From Massilia kyonggiensis (GTDB taxonomy: Bacteria > Pseudomonadota > Gammaproteobacteria > Burkholderiales > Burkholderiaceae_D), in NCBI RefSeq assembly GCF_024756235.1, contig NZ_JANUGY010000001.1, positions 310,001 through 374,000 of the forward strand: a stretch of DNA of 64,000 nt, given 5' to 3'. The notes under the pieces are model-generated. The model was not told the origin of the DNA. It ran no database searches and saw only the letters and a list, made by a program, of their open reading frames with translations. Of this stretch, positions 18,000-27,978 are shown piece by piece. Each line of letters opens with the position of its first letter. The stretch's first letter is position 1. The position numbers and the translations under genes were made by a program.

Positions 18000-18584
18000 A
18001 TGAAATTCTGCTCCGAGTGCGCCCACCCGGTCACGGTGGCCATCCCCGAAGGCGACAACCGTCCACGGTTCGTGTGCACCCATTGCGGCACGATCCACTA
18101 CCAGAACCCGAAGATGGTGATCGGCTCGATCCCCGTGTGGGAACAGGACGGCGAACTCAAGGTCCTGCTGTGCAAGCGCGCCATCGAGCCGCGCTACGGC
18201 TACTGGACGCTGCCGGCCGGTTTCATGGAGAACGGCGAGACCACGAGCGCGGCCGCCGCGCGCGAAACGGAAGAGGAAGCGGGCGCCAACATCGAGCTGG
18301 GCAATCTGTTCACCCTGCTGAACGTCGTGCACGTGCACCAGGTCCATCTGTTCTACCTCGCGCGCCTCGTCGACCTGGACTTTGCGCCGGGCATCGAAAG
18401 CCTGGACGTGCAATTGTTCAGCGAAGCCGAGATCCCGTGGGGCGACCTGGCCTTCCCCACGATCCGCACGACGCTCGAACTGTTCTTCGCCGACCGCGCG
18501 CAGATGCGCGAGGCCGGCGGCACCTATGGATTCCACACCCGCGACATCGCGGGTCCGATGCGGGCGCCCGTCCAACCCGACTGA
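18000..18584 (+). CDS. Nudix hydrolase with zinc ribbon
   Basis: 194 residues. An N-terminal zinc ribbon uses C4, C7, C26 and C29. The Nudix box runs from G74 to about A96 with E80, R88, E89, E92 and E93 in the consensus places. Such proteins hydrolyse NDP-X compounds, including NADH, NAD caps or ADP-ribose; the zinc ribbon recalls NudC, but the NudC-specific SQPWPFP motif is not seen, so substrate is open. It runs in the same direction as aat. Confidence 0.9.
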   Translation: MKFCSECAHPVTVAIPEGDNRPRFVCTHCGTIHYQNPKMVIGSIPVWEQDGELKVLLCKRAIEPRYGYWTLPAGFMENGETTSAAAARETEEEAGANIELGNLFTLLNVVHVHQVHLFYLARLVDLDFAPGIESLDVQLFSEAEIPWGDLAFPTIRTTLELFFADRAQMREAGGTYGFHTRDIAGPMRAPVQPD

Positions 18585-18598
18585 CACGACGTACGACG

Positions 18599-19321
18599 AT
18601 GATTCCCTGGCTCGAGGCCCATACGCCGTTTCCCGACGTGTCCGAAGCGTTGACGACCGACGCACCGGGCCTGCTCGCGGCCGGGGCGGACCTCTCGCCG
18701 CAACGCCTGCTGCAGGCGTACCGGAACGGCATCTTCCCGTGGTTTTCCGAGGGCCAGCCGATCCTCTGGTGGAGCACCGATCCGCGCATGGTGCTGTACA
18801 CCGACCGCTTCAAGGTCAGCGACAGCCTGAAAAAAACGCTGCGCAAGATCGAGCGCAGCCGCCAGGCCGGCGGACCGTGGGTCGTGCGCTTCGACGGCGC
18901 CTTCGAAGCCGTGATGCGCGCCTGCGCCGCGCCCCGCAAGGACGGGCCGGGCACGTGGATCTCGGAAGACATCATCGCCGGCTACTCGGGCCTGCACCGC
19001 ATGGGGTATGCGCACTCGTCCGAGGTGTGGCTGGACGGCGAGCTGGTCGGCGGCGCCTATGGCGTCTGCATCGGCCGCATGTTCTACGGCGAATCGATGT
19101 TCGCGCGCGTGTCGGACGCGTCGAAGGTCGCGCTGGCCTACCTCGTCGCCTTCCTGCGCAGCCACGGCGTGAAAATGGTCGACTGCCAGCAGGAGACGGG
19201 CCACCTGGCTTCGCTGGGCGCCGTGCCGATCCCGCGCCGGGATTTCCTGCAGCACCTGCGCCAGGCGATCCAGGAACCGCCGATCGAACGCTGGGAAGTC
19301 GCGCCACCGTTGACCACCTAA
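18599..19321 (+). CDS. aat: leucyl/phenylalanyl-tRNA-protein transferase
   Basis: 240 residues from ATG 18599, which starts 14 bp after the Nudix gene; the longer frame upstream overlaps that gene and is rejected. It adds Leu or Phe from charged tRNA to N-terminal Arg or Lys, making them N-degrons for ClpS/ClpAP. Signature stretches are [22 protein letters not shown], split here as [15 protein letters not shown] plus STDPRMV, and YGESMFAR. The second N-degron transferase, bpt, is next. Confidence 0.95.
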   Translation: MIPWLEAHTPFPDVSEALTTDAPGLLAAGADLSPQRLLQAYRNGIFPWFSEGQPILWWSTDPRMVLYTDRFKVSDSLKKTLRKIERSRQAGGPWVVRFDGAFEAVMRACAAPRKDGPGTWISEDIIAGYSGLHRMGYAHSSEVWLDGELVGGAYGVCIGRMFYGESMFARVSDASKVALAYLVAFLRSHGVKMVDCQQETGHLASLGAVPIPRRDFLQHLRQAIQEPPIERWEVAPPLTT

Positions 19322-19382
19322 CGGTGCGCGGCGCCGTCTTTGGCTACAATGGGTTCCACACACGTCGTTCCGAGAGCTTTGC

Positions 19383-20111
19383 ATGACGCACCTGAATGAT
19401 CTGCCATTTTCCACGCTGCAGTTCTATACGACGGCACCGTATCCTTGCAGCTACCTCGACGCACGCCAGGCCCGCTCGCAGGTCGCCACGCCGTCGCACC
19501 TGATCAATGCGGACGTGTATTCGGAACTCGTGCGCAACGGTTTCCGCCGCAGCGGCATCTTCACCTACCGTCCCTATTGCGACGGCTGCCGGGCCTGCAT
19601 CCCGGTGCGCGTCGCCGCCGAGCGCTTCATGCCCAACCGCAGCCAGCGGCGCGCCTGGAAGCGCCACGAGGACCTGACGGCGATGGTGGCCAACCTGTCA
19701 TTCTCCGACGAGCACTATGCGCTGTACCTGCGCTACCAGACCACGCGCCACGTGGGCGGGGGCATGGACCAGGACAGCCGCGACCAGTACGCGCAATTCC
19801 TGCTGCAGAGCCGCGTCAACACGCGCCTCGTGGAATTCCGCGAACCGGACGGGACGCTCCGCATGGTGTCGATCATCGACGTGCTGTCGGACGGCCTGTC
19901 GTCCGTCTACACGTTCTTCGACCCGGACGTGCCCGGCGCGTCGTTCGGCACGTACAACGTGATGTGGCAGATCGCCCAGGCACGCGAACTGGACCTGCCC
20001 TACGTCTACCTCGGTTACTGGATCGAACAGAGCCCGAAGATGGCGTACAAGATCAACTTCAAGCCGCTGGAAGCCCGTATTGACGGTGTATGGGGTGTGC
20101 TGGACCGGTGA
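19383..20111 (+). CDS. bpt: aspartate/glutamate leucyltransferase
   Basis: 242 residues, homologous to eukaryotic Ate1. Bpt-type enzymes transfer Leu to N-terminal Asp or Glu. The N-terminal cysteine motif [15 protein letters not shown] (about 60-75) and the C-terminal [17 protein letters not shown] (about 210-226) are family marks. It lies 61 bp after aat, so both primary and tertiary N-degron steps are encoded together. The annotation arginyltransferase is used in older data, but proteobacterial members of this length are leucyltransferases. Confidence 0.92.
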   Translation: MTHLNDLPFSTLQFYTTAPYPCSYLDARQARSQVATPSHLINADVYSELVRNGFRRSGIFTYRPYCDGCRACIPVRVAAERFMPNRSQRRAWKRHEDLTAMVANLSFSDEHYALYLRYQTTRHVGGGMDQDSRDQYAQFLLQSRVNTRLVEFREPDGTLRMVSIIDVLSDGLSSVYTFFDPDVPGASFGTYNVMWQIAQARELDLPYVYLGYWIEQSPKMAYKINFKPLEARIDGVWGVLDR

Positions 20112-20178
20112 GCGACGGTGAAACTGCGACATTGCTCTCACACAAGGTAAAATGTCGCGAATTCTGAATTAGGCCGCC

Positions 20179-21219
20179 ATGTCCGACAAACTCCTGTACG
20201 CCCTCGCCCGCCCGCTGCTGTTCTCCCTCGACCCCGAAACGGCCCACAACGTCACGCTCCCCGCCCTCCGCCGCGCCGCCGCGCTGGGATTGACGGGCAT
20301 CGTCCGCAAGCCGAAGCCCGATCCGCGCACGGTCATGGGCATCACGTTCCCGAACCCGGTCGGCCTGGCTGCCGGCCTGGACAAGGACGGCGCCTACATC
20401 GACGGCTTGGCCGCGCTCGGCTTCGGCTCGATCGAGATCGGCACCGTGACGCCGCGCGCCCAGCCGGGCAACCCGCGCCCGCGCATGTTCCGCCTGCCGG
20501 CCGCGCGCGGCATCATCAACCGCATGGGCTTCAACAACGGCGGCGTCGACGCCTTCGTCGCCAACGTCCAGGCGTCGCGCTTCTACCAGGAACGCAAGGG
20601 CGTGCTGGGCCTGAACATCGGCAAGAACGCGGACACGCCGATCGAGCGCGCGGCCGACGATTACGTGACCTGCCTGCAAAAGGTGTATCCGTACGCCAGC
20701 TACGTCACCGTCAACATCTCGTCGCCGAATACAAAGAACCTGCGCCAGCTGCAGGGCGCCTCCGAACTGGATGCCCTGCTGTCGCGGTTGAAGGAAGAAC
20801 AGTCGCGCCTGGCCGACAAGCACGGCCACTACGTGCCGCTGGCGCTGAAGATCGCACCGGACGTCGATGGCGACCAGATCCGCAACATCGGCGGCGCGCT
20901 GGTCCGCCACGGCATCGACGGCGTGATCGCCACCAACACCACGCTGGCCCGCCGCGACGTGGAAGGCATGCGCCATGCGGCCGAACAGGGCGGCCTGTCG
21001 GGCGCGCCCGTGTTCGAACAGTCGACCATCGTGATCCGTGCGCTGAAGGCGGAAGTCGGCAACGCCGTGCCGATCATCGGCGTGGGCGGCATCCTGAGCG
21101 GACGCGATGCGAAGGCCAAGATCGATGCGGGCGCCCAGCTCGTGCAGTTGTACAGCGGCCTGATCTACCGGGGACCCGCGCTCGTGCGCGAGTGCGCGGA
21201 CGCGTTGCGCGCCCGCTGA
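20179..21219 (+). CDS. pyrD: dihydroorotate dehydrogenase (quinone), class 2
   Basis: A 346-residue membrane-associated flavoprotein that oxidises dihydroorotate to orotate in pyrimidine synthesis. Visible motifs are [35 protein letters not shown] and the FMN phosphate site [11 protein letters not shown]. The N-terminal helix binds the membrane in class 2 enzymes. It ends 7 bp before the convergent cysB stop. Confidence 0.97.
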   Translation: MSDKLLYALARPLLFSLDPETAHNVTLPALRRAAALGLTGIVRKPKPDPRTVMGITFPNPVGLAAGLDKDGAYIDGLAALGFGSIEIGTVTPRAQPGNPRPRMFRLPAARGIINRMGFNNGGVDAFVANVQASRFYQERKGVLGLNIGKNADTPIERAADDYVTCLQKVYPYASYVTVNISSPNTKNLRQLQGASELDALLSRLKEEQSRLADKHGHYVPLALKIAPDVDGDQIRNIGGALVRHGIDGVIATNTTLARRDVEGMRHAAEQGGLSGAPVFEQSTIVIRALKAEVGNAVPIIGVGGILSGRDAKAKIDAGAQLVQLYSGLIYRGPALVRECADALRAR

Positions 21220-21225
21220 CCGGAC

Positions 21226-22158
21226 TTACTCCGGGACGGCGGGATGCAGCGCCTTCTCGATATCCGACTTCGTGAACCCCTGCGCGAAGCGCTCGATGAA
21301 GTCATAGGCATACGCGCGCAGGTAGGCACCGCGGCGCACCGCGAGACGCGTCACGTTCGGCGCGAACAGATGCGACGACTCGATCGCACGCAGCCCGCGG
21401 TCGCGGCCGTGGTCGAATGCCATCGAGGCGACAATACCGACACCCATCCCCAGCGACACATACTGCTTGATGACGTCCGAGTCCATCGCCGTCAGCATGA
21501 TGTCCGGGCTCACGCCGGCGGCGGCGAAGGCCGCATCGATGTGGCTGCGGCCGGTAAAACCGACGTCATACGTGATCAGCGGGAATTCGGCCAGGTCGGA
21601 CAGTTTGATGGGCGACTGCTGCAGCAGCGGGTGGCCATCCGGCACGACGACGAGGTGGCTCCAGCGGTAGCACGGGAACGACACGAGGTCGGGGAACGTG
21701 GACAGGCCTTCCGTCGCGATACCGATGTCGGCGCGGCCCGACAGCACCCATTCCGCGATGTGTTCCGGCGCGCTCTGCTGCAGGGCGATGCGCACGTTCG
21801 GGAACGCCGTGCGGAATGCCTGCACCACCTGCGGCAGCGCATAGCGCGCCTGCGTGTGGGTGACGGCGACCGTCAGCGTGCCGCTGTCCTGCGCGGCGTA
21901 TTCGCTGCTGGCCTGCTGCAGGTTCTCCGCTTCGACGAGCAGGCGCTCGATGATCTTCAGGATGCCCTTGCCCGGATCCGTGAGCCCGGTCAGGCGCTTG
22001 CCGTTGCGCTCGAAGATGACGACGCCCAGCTCGTCCTCCAGCTCGCGGATCTGGCGCGACACGCCCGGCTGCGACGTGAACAGGGCGTTGGCCACGTCGG
22101 TCAAATTAAAGTTGCGGCGCGCGGCTTCGCGCACCGAACGCAACTGCTGGAAATTCAT
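21226..22158 (-). CDS. cysB: LysR-family regulator CysB
   Basis: 310 residues. The N-terminal winged helix has [20 protein letters not shown] and [18 protein letters not shown], the exact style of CysB/Cbl. The C-terminal domain binds the inducer (N-acetylserine or O-acetylserine). Being the last gene of a sulfate importer operon, with a 4-bp ATGA overlap to cysA, is strong support for CysB rather than Cbl. It should activate cysTWA and perhaps the permease at 25139. Confidence 0.93.
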   Translation of the reverse strand: MNFQQLRSVREAARRNFNLTDVANALFTSQPGVSRQIRELEDELGVVIFERNGKRLTGLTDPGKGILKIIERLLVEAENLQQASSEYAAQDSGTLTVAVTHTQARYALPQVVQAFRTAFPNVRIALQQSAPEHIAEWVLSGRADIGIATEGLSTFPDLVSFPCYRWSHLVVVPDGHPLLQQSPIKLSDLAEFPLITYDVGFTGRSHIDAAFAAAGVSPDIMLTAMDSDVIKQYVSLGMGVGIVASMAFDHGRDRGLRAIESSHLFAPNVTRLAVRRGAYLRAYAYDFIERFAQGFTKSDIEKALHPAVPE

Positions 22159-23228
22159 ATATCGGCTCCTTGGTCCACGAATACGTGCATGCGCCGGGGT
22201 TTCACCAGCAGCGTCTCGCCGTCGCGCAGTCCCAGCTCGCGGTAGCGCTCGTTAGGGATGACGGCTTCGATGATCTGGGCATTGTCGGCGCGCTCCAGGT
22301 CAAGCTGGGCCAGCGGGCCGATCGCATGCGCGCGGCGCAGTTTGACGGCGACGCCCTCCCCGCCCGCCACGTAGCGCTCGACGTCGAGGTCGTGCGGGCG
22401 GACGTAGGCGATGCCTTCGCCGTTCTTCACGTCGGCGTACTGCGGCGCGTGGAACGTGGCGTCGCCGCTGGCCAGCACGCCGTCGTTCACGCGGCCGTGG
22501 AACAGGTTGACGTTGCCCAGGAAGCCGTAGACGAACGGCGACGCGGGGTGGTTGTACACGTCGCTCGGCGTACCCAGCTGCTCGATGTGGCCCTTGTTCA
22601 TCAGGACGACCTGGTCCGCCACTTCGAGTGCCTCTTCCTGGTCGTGGGTGACGAAGATCGACGTCACGTGCAGCTCGTCGTGCAGCTGGCGCAGCCAGCG
22701 GCGCAGTTCCTTGCGCACCTTGGCGTCGAGCGCGCCGAAAGGCTCGTCGAGCAGCAGCACGCGAGGCTCCACGGCGAGTGCGCGCGCGAGGGCGATGCGC
22801 TGGCGCTGGCCGCCGGAGAGTTGCGGCGGATAGCGGTCGGCGATCCAGTCCAGCTGCACGAGCTCCAGCAGCTTTTTCACCTTCTCGCGGATCTGCGCTT
22901 CCGACGGGCGTTCCTTGCGGGGCTTCACGCGCAGGCCGAAGGCCACGTTCTCGAACACGGTCATGTGCTTGAACAGCGCGTAGTGCTGGAACACGAAGCC
23001 GACCTGGCGCTCGCGCACGTGGCGGTTCGACGCGTCGTCGCCGTCGAGCAGCACGCGGCCCGCGTCCGGGAACTCGAGACCGGCGATGATGCGCAGCAGC
23101 GTGGTCTTGCCGCAGCCGGACGGACCCAGCAGCGCCGTCAGCTCGCCGTCGGCAAACTTCAGCGACACGTCGTCCAGGGCCGTGAACTGGCCGAACTGCT
23201 TGCGGATGTGTTGGACTTCGATCGTCAT
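22155..23228 (-). CDS. cysA: sulfate/thiosulfate ABC transporter ATP-binding protein
   Basis: A 357-residue ATPase. Walker A is GPSGCGKTT at about 34-42, the signature is [15 protein letters not shown], and Walker B is [14 protein letters not shown]-terminal TOBE-like domain follows, as in CysA. It sits between cysW and cysB in one minus-strand operon, and its stop overlaps the cysB start. GGAG-type binding sites are present around the junction. Confidence 0.95.
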   Translation of the reverse strand: MTIEVQHIRKQFGQFTALDDVSLKFADGELTALLGPSGCGKTTLLRIIAGLEFPDAGRVLLDGDDASNRHVRERQVGFVFQHYALFKHMTVFENVAFGLRVKPRKERPSEAQIREKVKKLLELVQLDWIADRYPPQLSGGQRQRIALARALAVEPRVLLLDEPFGALDAKVRKELRRWLRQLHDELHVTSIFVTHDQEEALEVADQVVLMNKGHIEQLGTPSDVYNHPASPFVYGFLGNVNLFHGRVNDGVLASGDATFHAPQYADVKNGEGIAYVRPHDLDVERYVAGGEGVAVKLRRAHAIGPLAQLDLERADNAQIIEAVIPNERYRELGLRDGETLLVKPRRMHVFVDQGADI

Positions 23229-23231
23229 GTT

Positions 23232-24146
23232 TTACTCCGTGGTGTGGTCTTGCACGCTGGCCTTCTGTGCCTGGTGCATGCGCCATTCGATAAAGGTTTT
23301 CACCGCCAGGGTCACGAGGGCCAGCAGTGCCAGCAGCGACGCGATCGCGAACGCGGCCGTGAAGTTGTATTCGTTGTAGAGGATCTCGACCTGCAGCGGC
23401 ATCGTGTTCGTCTCGCCGCGGATGTGGCCGGAGACGACGGACACGGCGCCGAACTCGCCCATCGCGCGGGCATTACACAGGATCACGCCGTACAGCAGGC
23501 CCCACTTGATGTTCGGGAGCGTGACCTTGAAGAAGGTCTTCCAGCCGGACGCGCCCAGCACGAGGGCCGCCTCTTCCTCTTCGCTGCCCTGCGCCTGCAT
23601 CAGCGGGATCAGTTCGCGGGCGACGAACGGGAACGTCACGAAGATGGTCGCGAGCACGATGCCCGGCACGGCGAACAGGATCTTGATGTCATGGTCCATC
23701 AGCCACGGGCCGAACCAGCCCTGCGAACCGAACAGCAGCACGTAGATCAGGCCCGCGATCACGGGCGACACGGAGAACGGCAGGTCGATCAGCGACAGCA
23801 GGATGCTCTTGCCGGGGAAATCGAACTTGGCGATGGTCCACGCGGCGGCCACGCCGAACACGAGGTTCAGCGGCACGGCGATGCCGGCGGCGATGAACGT
23901 CAGCCGGATGGCGGACAGCGCGTCCGGGTCGAGCACGGACTCCTTGTACACGTCCCAGCCCTTCTTCAGCGCTTCGGTGAACACGGCGACGAGCGGCACG
24001 AACAGGAACAGCGTGAGGAATATCAGCGCGACGGCGATCAGCGCGTAGCGCACCCACGCCGGCTCCAGCGTATTGGTGGCCTTGCGCGGCGAATTCGCCA
24101 CGGCGGCAACCTTGTCTTTCAGGTGGTTGTCGAGAACGGCACTCAT
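23232..24146 (-). CDS. cysW: sulfate ABC transporter permease CysW
   Basis: 304 residues from the ATG at 24146, which starts one base after the cysT stop; a GTG at 24161 in the same frame would overlap cysT and is a weaker choice. Six membrane helices and the binding-protein-dependent permease loop ([19 protein letters not shown]) are seen. It pairs with CysT in the channel. No ribosome binding site of note, so translation is probably coupled. Confidence 0.94.
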   Translation of the reverse strand: MSAVLDNHLKDKVAAVANSPRKATNTLEPAWVRYALIAVALIFLTLFLFVPLVAVFTEALKKGWDVYKESVLDPDALSAIRLTFIAAGIAVPLNLVFGVAAAWTIAKFDFPGKSILLSLIDLPFSVSPVIAGLIYVLLFGSQGWFGPWLMDHDIKILFAVPGIVLATIFVTFPFVARELIPLMQAQGSEEEEAALVLGASGWKTFFKVTLPNIKWGLLYGVILCNARAMGEFGAVSVVSGHIRGETNTMPLQVEILYNEYNFTAAFAIASLLALLALVTLAVKTFIEWRMHQAQKASVQDHTTE

Positions 24147-24147
24147 A

Positions 24148-24990
24148 TTATTTGCCCGCACGCTTGCGCGCCCAGGCCTGCAGCAGGTTGATGGCCAGCA
24201 GGAGGATGAACGACACGATCAGCATCACGACGGCGATGGCCGTGGCGCCCGTGTAGTCGTACTGCTCCAGCTTGGTGATGATGAACAGCGGCGTGATCTC
24301 GGAGATCATCGGCATGTTGCCGGCGATGAAGATCACCGAGCCATATTCGCCGGTGGCGCGAGCAAACGCGAGGGCAAAGCCCGTCAGCAGCGCCGGCACG
24401 ACGCTCGGCAGGATCACGCGGGTGAAGGTCTGCCACGGGCTGGCGCCCAGGCTCGCGGCGGCCTCTTCCAGTTCGCGCTCCGCGTCTTCCAGCACCGGCT
24501 GCACCGTGCGCACGACGAACGGCAGGCCGATGAAGGTCAGCGCGATGACGACGCCCAGCGGCGTGAACGCGACCTTGATGCCGAGCGGTTCCAGGTGCTT
24601 GCCGATCCAGCCGTTGGACGAATACAGCGCCGTCAGGGTGATGCCGGCGACGGCCGTCGGCAGCGCGAACGGCAGGTCGACGAGCGCATCGACGAAGCGC
24701 TTGCCGGGGAACTGGTAGCGCACGAGCACCCATGCGACGATGCCGCCGAACACGACGTTGATGGCGGCGCCGATCAGCGCGGCGCCGAAGCTCAGGCGGT
24801 ACGACGCCATCACACGGGGCGACGTGACGGCGCGCACGAACGCGTCCCAGCTCATCGTGAACGTCTTCAAAAAGATGGCCGACAGCGGGATCAGCACCAG
24901 CAGCGCCAGATAGAAAATCGTGAACCCGAGCGAGAGCCCAAAGCCGGGAATCACCCGGTTCGCGCTGTTTCTCGATAGTAAAGTGGTCAT
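24148..24990 (-). CDS. cysT: sulfate ABC transporter permease CysT
   Basis: A 280-residue permease with six helices and the EAA-type loop [20 protein letters not shown]. It is the first gene of cysT-cysW-cysA-cysB. A periplasmic sulfate or thiosulfate binding protein (sbp or cysP) would normally precede it, but the 148 bp upstream are non-coding, so the binding protein must be elsewhere. A 31-bp element shared with the TauE/SafE gene lies 61-91 bp upstream. Confidence 0.94.
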   Translation of the reverse strand: MTTLLSRNSANRVIPGFGLSLGFTIFYLALLVLIPLSAIFLKTFTMSWDAFVRAVTSPRVMASYRLSFGAALIGAAINVVFGGIVAWVLVRYQFPGKRFVDALVDLPFALPTAVAGITLTALYSSNGWIGKHLEPLGIKVAFTPLGVVIALTFIGLPFVVRTVQPVLEDAERELEEAAASLGASPWQTFTRVILPSVVPALLTGFALAFARATGEYGSVIFIAGNMPMISEITPLFIITKLEQYDYTGATAIAVVMLIVSFILLLAINLLQAWARKRAGK

Positions 24991-25050
24991 CTTACGCCTT
25001 ATTACAATTTCTTCTAACGGAACGAAATAATCTCACCGGAAAGACATATT

Positions 25051-25081
25051 ACAAACGAAGCATTCCTCATTTGCATAGACG
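25051..25081 (-). promoter_or_regulatory. element shared by cysT and the TauE/SafE gene (copy 1)
   Basis: 31 bp here match 25960-25990 at 23 positions, with the core TTCCT-n-ATTTGC on the plus strand (GCAAAT-n-AGGAA on the minus). It lies upstream of cysT. A CysB binding site is the natural reading. Confidence 0.5.
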
Positions 25082-25112
25082 TTTCCCGCATTAGCAAGAT
25101 CCAAAAAGCAGG

Positions 25113-25135
25113 AAAGGCGCCTCGCGGCGCCTTTC
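25113..25135 (-). terminator. terminator after the TauE/SafE gene
   Basis: AAAGGCGCC and GGCGCCTTT pair as a 9-bp stem with a 4-base loop just after the stop codon of the minus-strand gene. CCTGCTTTTT follows on that strand. Confidence 0.7.
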
Positions 25136-25138
25136 TCA

Positions 25139-25912
25139 TCAGTGGAGCAGCTTGACCGCCACTCCTGCCAGCGTCATCGCCAGCAATCCCCGCAAGACTT
25201 TCTCGGGAACGGCCCGGGCGGCCCAGGAACCCAATGTAATCCCGGGCAGCGAGCCGATCAGCAACGCCGACAGCAGCGCCCAGTTGATCGAGCCCAGCCA
25301 CCAGTGGCCGAACGCCGCGATCGCGGTGAGCGGCACGGCATAGGCGATGTCGGTGCCGGCGACCTCGGCCGGCGTCAGGCGCGGGTACAGCATGACGAGC
25401 AGGGTCGCACCAATGGCGCCCGCCCCGATCGACGAGACGGTCACGAGCGTGCCCAGGACCGCGCCGGACACGACCGTGGCAACGACGAGGCTGCGGCCCT
25501 GCAGCTGGCGCGACGGCTTGGCGTTGACCCAGGCCAGCATCTTGCCGCGGAACAGGATGGCAACGACGGTCAGCAGCACGGACACGGCGATCGAATAGCG
25601 GATCACCTTGCCGAGGGACGCGTTGAGCGGGCCGAAGTATTGCAGCGCGAGCGTGGCGACGAGGGCGGCCGGCAGCGCGCCGAGGCACAGGCGGCCGACG
25701 ATATCCCAGTGCACGGTCCCGCGCACACGGTGGGTGACGGTGCCGGCGGTCTTGGTGATCGAGGCGAAGGCGAGGTCGGTGCCGACGGCGACGGATGGCG
25801 TGACGCCGAACAGCAGCGTCAACAGCGGCGTCATCAGCGAACCGCCGCCGACCCCGGTCATGCCGACCAGCAGGCCAACGGCGAATCCCGACAGAATGTA
25901 TTGAATGGACAT
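25139..25912 (-). CDS. TauE/SafE (TSUP) family sulfite exporter-like permease
   Basis: 257 residues with about eight membrane helices. The two repeats start GFAVGLLVGMTGVGGGSLMTPLL and VSGAVLGTLVTVSSIGAGAIG, the typical TSUP glycine patterns. The family moves sulfite, sulfonates or other organosulfur acids. Its place next to the sulfate importer, and a shared upstream element, suggest a sulfur role such as disposal of sulfite, which is an inference. It has its own terminator. Confidence 0.85.
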   Translation of the reverse strand: MSIQYILSGFAVGLLVGMTGVGGGSLMTPLLTLLFGVTPSVAVGTDLAFASITKTAGTVTHRVRGTVHWDIVGRLCLGALPAALVATLALQYFGPLNASLGKVIRYSIAVSVLLTVVAILFRGKMLAWVNAKPSRQLQGRSLVVATVVSGAVLGTLVTVSSIGAGAIGATLLVMLYPRLTPAEVAGTDIAYAVPLTAIAAFGHWWLGSINWALLSALLIGSLPGITLGSWAARAVPEKVLRGLLAMTLAGVAVKLLH

Positions 25913-25959
25913 GCTTTACCCCCAGAATGGCTCCAAGGGTAATGGTCCTCAGCCGCAAA

Positions 25960-25990
25960 ACAAACAACACGTTCCTTATTTGCTTATGCG
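25960..25990 (-). promoter_or_regulatory. element shared by cysT and the TauE/SafE gene (copy 2)
   Basis: Second copy of the 31-bp element, 48-78 bp upstream of the permease start. Core TTCCT-n-ATTTGC is conserved, along with an ACAAAC tract 10 bp before it. Confidence 0.5.
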
Positions 25991-26007
25991 GCCTTTGATG
26001 TGCCGGT

Positions 26008-26646
26008 TTATTTGTTCGGCTGCGGGGTCAGGCGCAGATACGGCTTCGGCGCGTTGAAGCCTTTCGGATATTTCTGCTTGAGCTGTTCCGGATCCTGAAT
26101 GGTCAGCGGGATGATCACGTCATCGCCGTCTTTCCAGTTGCCCGGCGTCGCGACGGTGTAGCCATCGGTCAGTTGCAGGGCGTCGATCACGCGCAGCACT
26201 TCGTCGAAGTTGCGGCCCGTGCTCATCGGGTAGGTGATGATCAGGCGCACTTTCTTGGCCGGATCGATCACGAACAGCGAGCGCACGGTCGCGGTGGCCG
26301 ACTGGTTCGGGTGGATCATGTCGTACAGCGTCGATACCGATTTGTCGGCATCGGCGATGATCGGGAACCCGACGACGGTCTGCTGGGTCTCCTCGATATC
26401 CTTGATCCAGGCCTTGTGCTGCTCGGCCGGGTCGACGGACAGTGCGATCGCCTTGACGTTGCGCTTGTCGAATTCCGGCTTCAGCTTCGCGGTCAGGCCC
26501 AGCTCGGTGGTGCACACCGGCGTGAAATCGGCCGGGTGCGAGAACAGCACCACCCACGAATCGCCCGCCCACTCGTGGAAGCGGATGCGGCCGATGGTGG
26601 AATCCTGTTCGAAATCCGGAGCCGTGTCGCCCAGGCGTAAAGTCAT
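26008..26646 (-). CDS. 1-Cys peroxiredoxin (Prx6 type)
   Basis: A 212-residue peroxide reductase. The peroxidatic motif is PADFTPVCTTE, with Thr42 and Cys45. Only this Cys is present in the whole chain, and the long C-terminal domain with KDGDDVIIPLTI is typical of the Prx6/1-Cys group. A good AAGGAGAAC site precedes the ATG. It lies upstream of the sulfur genes on the same strand but is separated from them by its own intergenic region. Confidence 0.93.
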   Translation of the reverse strand: MTLRLGDTAPDFEQDSTIGRIRFHEWAGDSWVVLFSHPADFTPVCTTELGLTAKLKPEFDKRNVKAIALSVDPAEQHKAWIKDIEETQQTVVGFPIIADADKSVSTLYDMIHPNQSATATVRSLFVIDPAKKVRLIITYPMSTGRNFDEVLRVIDALQLTDGYTVATPGNWKDGDDVIIPLTIQDPEQLKQKYPKGFNAPKPYLRLTPQPNK

Positions 26647-26673
26647 CTTGTTCTCCTTAGTGTGAGAGGTACG

Positions 26674-27060
26674 TCAGAAAAAGCGGTTGTACAGGACGAC
26701 GGCCCAGGTTGCGCCCGCCATCGTGATCGCCAGCGCCACCGCCGCGCTGCCCAGGTCCTTGGCGGCCTTGGACAGCGGATGGCGCTCCAGCGACACGCGG
26801 TCGACGACGGCCTCGATGGCCGCATTGATCAGTTCGACGAGCAGCACGAGTCCCAGCACGGCGATCAGCGCCAGTTTCTGGAACGCCGAGATCTTCAGCA
26901 GCAGCGCGACGACGGTGAGCGGCACCGCGACCATCACCTCCTGCCGGAACGCGTGCTCGTTCTTCCAGGCGGTCTGGAAGCCCTGCATCGAATAGCGGAA
27001 CGCGCCCGCGATACGGCCGAGGCCACCCTTACTCTTGAACTCGCTGCTCGGTTGATCCAT
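26674..27060 (-). CDS. dgkA: diacylglycerol kinase
   Basis: A 128-residue small inner-membrane kinase that phosphorylates diacylglycerol left over from envelope glycan modification. Three helices and the family motif VELINAAIEAVVDR (about 75-88) with the catalytic Glu are seen. The N-terminal 12 residues are an extra polar lead. It starts 27 bp upstream of the peroxiredoxin gene and is divergent from the IclR gene. Confidence 0.94.
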   Translation of the reverse strand: MDQPSSEFKSKGGLGRIAGAFRYSMQGFQTAWKNEHAFRQEVMVAVPLTVVALLLKISAFQKLALIAVLGLVLLVELINAAIEAVVDRVSLERHPLSKAAKDLGSAAVALAITMAGATWAVVLYNRFF

Positions 27061-27189
27061 GTATGTTCGACAATCTGTACAGAAACGCCATTATGCCCAT
27101 ACAGCTCGGCCCATACGCAACATCATTACCTAATATTTTCACATTATGGTATAAAGTAGAGAAATATACCGCACTGCACCAACCACATC

Positions 27190-27975
27190 ATGAAAATGGA
27201 AAATCCTGAACCGGCGAAGACTTCCATCCAGGTCATCGAACGCATGGTGGCCCTGCTCGACGTGCTGGCCAGTTATCCCGACCCCGTCAGCCTCAAGGAA
27301 TTGTCGAAGATCTCGGGCCTGCACCCGTCGACGGCGCACCGCATCCTGAACGACATGGTCGTGACGCGTTTCGTCGACCGCGTGGAACCGGGCACCTACC
27401 GTCTCGGCATGCGCCTGCTCGAACTGGGCAACGTGGTCAAGAGCCGGCTGTCCGTGCGCGAGGCGGCCGTCGACCTGATGCGGGCGCTGCACAACAAGAC
27501 CAAGCAGACGGTCAACCTGTCGGTGCGCCAGGGCGACGAGATCGTCTACATCGACCGCGCCTTCTCCGAGCGTTCCGGCATGCAGGTCGTGCGCGCGATC
27601 GGCGGCCGCGGTCCGCTGCACCTGACGTCGACCGGCAAGCTGTTCCTGTCGATCGACGAGCCGAAGGCGATCCGAGCCTATGCCACGCGCACGGGCCTCG
27701 CGGGCCACAACAAGAACTCGATCACGGACCTGACGCGCCTGGAGCGCGAATTGTCGCTCGTGCGCGCCCGCGGCTATGCGCGCGACAACGAGGAGCTGGA
27801 ACTGGGTGTGCGCTGCATGGCGGCCGGCATCCACGACGACAGCGGCAAGCTGGTCGCGGGCCTGTCGATCTCGGCGCCGGCGGACCGCCTGCAGGACGAA
27901 TGGCTGGAAGACCTGGTGAACACGGCGGCGCAGATTTCCGCCACGCTGGGCCACCGGGTCGGCGGGACCGCCTGA
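27190..27975 (+). CDS. IclR family transcriptional regulator
   Basis: 261 residues. The winged helix covers about 15-75 (VIERMVALLDVLASYPDPVSLKELSKISGLHPSTAHRILNDM, in parts) and the IclR effector domain follows (about 90-255, with GMQVVRAIGGRGPLH and LSISAPADRL). The regulated genes are not evident: the right neighbour is convergent and the left is dgkA. An AT-rich stretch with TATAAA at 27150-27155 lies upstream and may be its promoter. Effector unknown. Confidence 0.88.
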   Translation: MKMENPEPAKTSIQVIERMVALLDVLASYPDPVSLKELSKISGLHPSTAHRILNDMVVTRFVDRVEPGTYRLGMRLLELGNVVKSRLSVREAAVDLMRALHNKTKQTVNLSVRQGDEIVYIDRAFSERSGMQVVRAIGGRGPLHLTSTGKLFLSIDEPKAIRAYATRTGLAGHNKNSITDLTRLERELSLVRARGYARDNEELELGVRCMAAGIHDDSGKLVAGLSISAPADRLQDEWLEDLVNTAAQISATLGHRVGGTA

Positions 27976-27978
27976 CCC

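Noticed and set aside
22170..24191. 673-codon frame opposite cysA and cysW
   Set aside because: Composition mirrors the codons of the real genes; no start site or domain.
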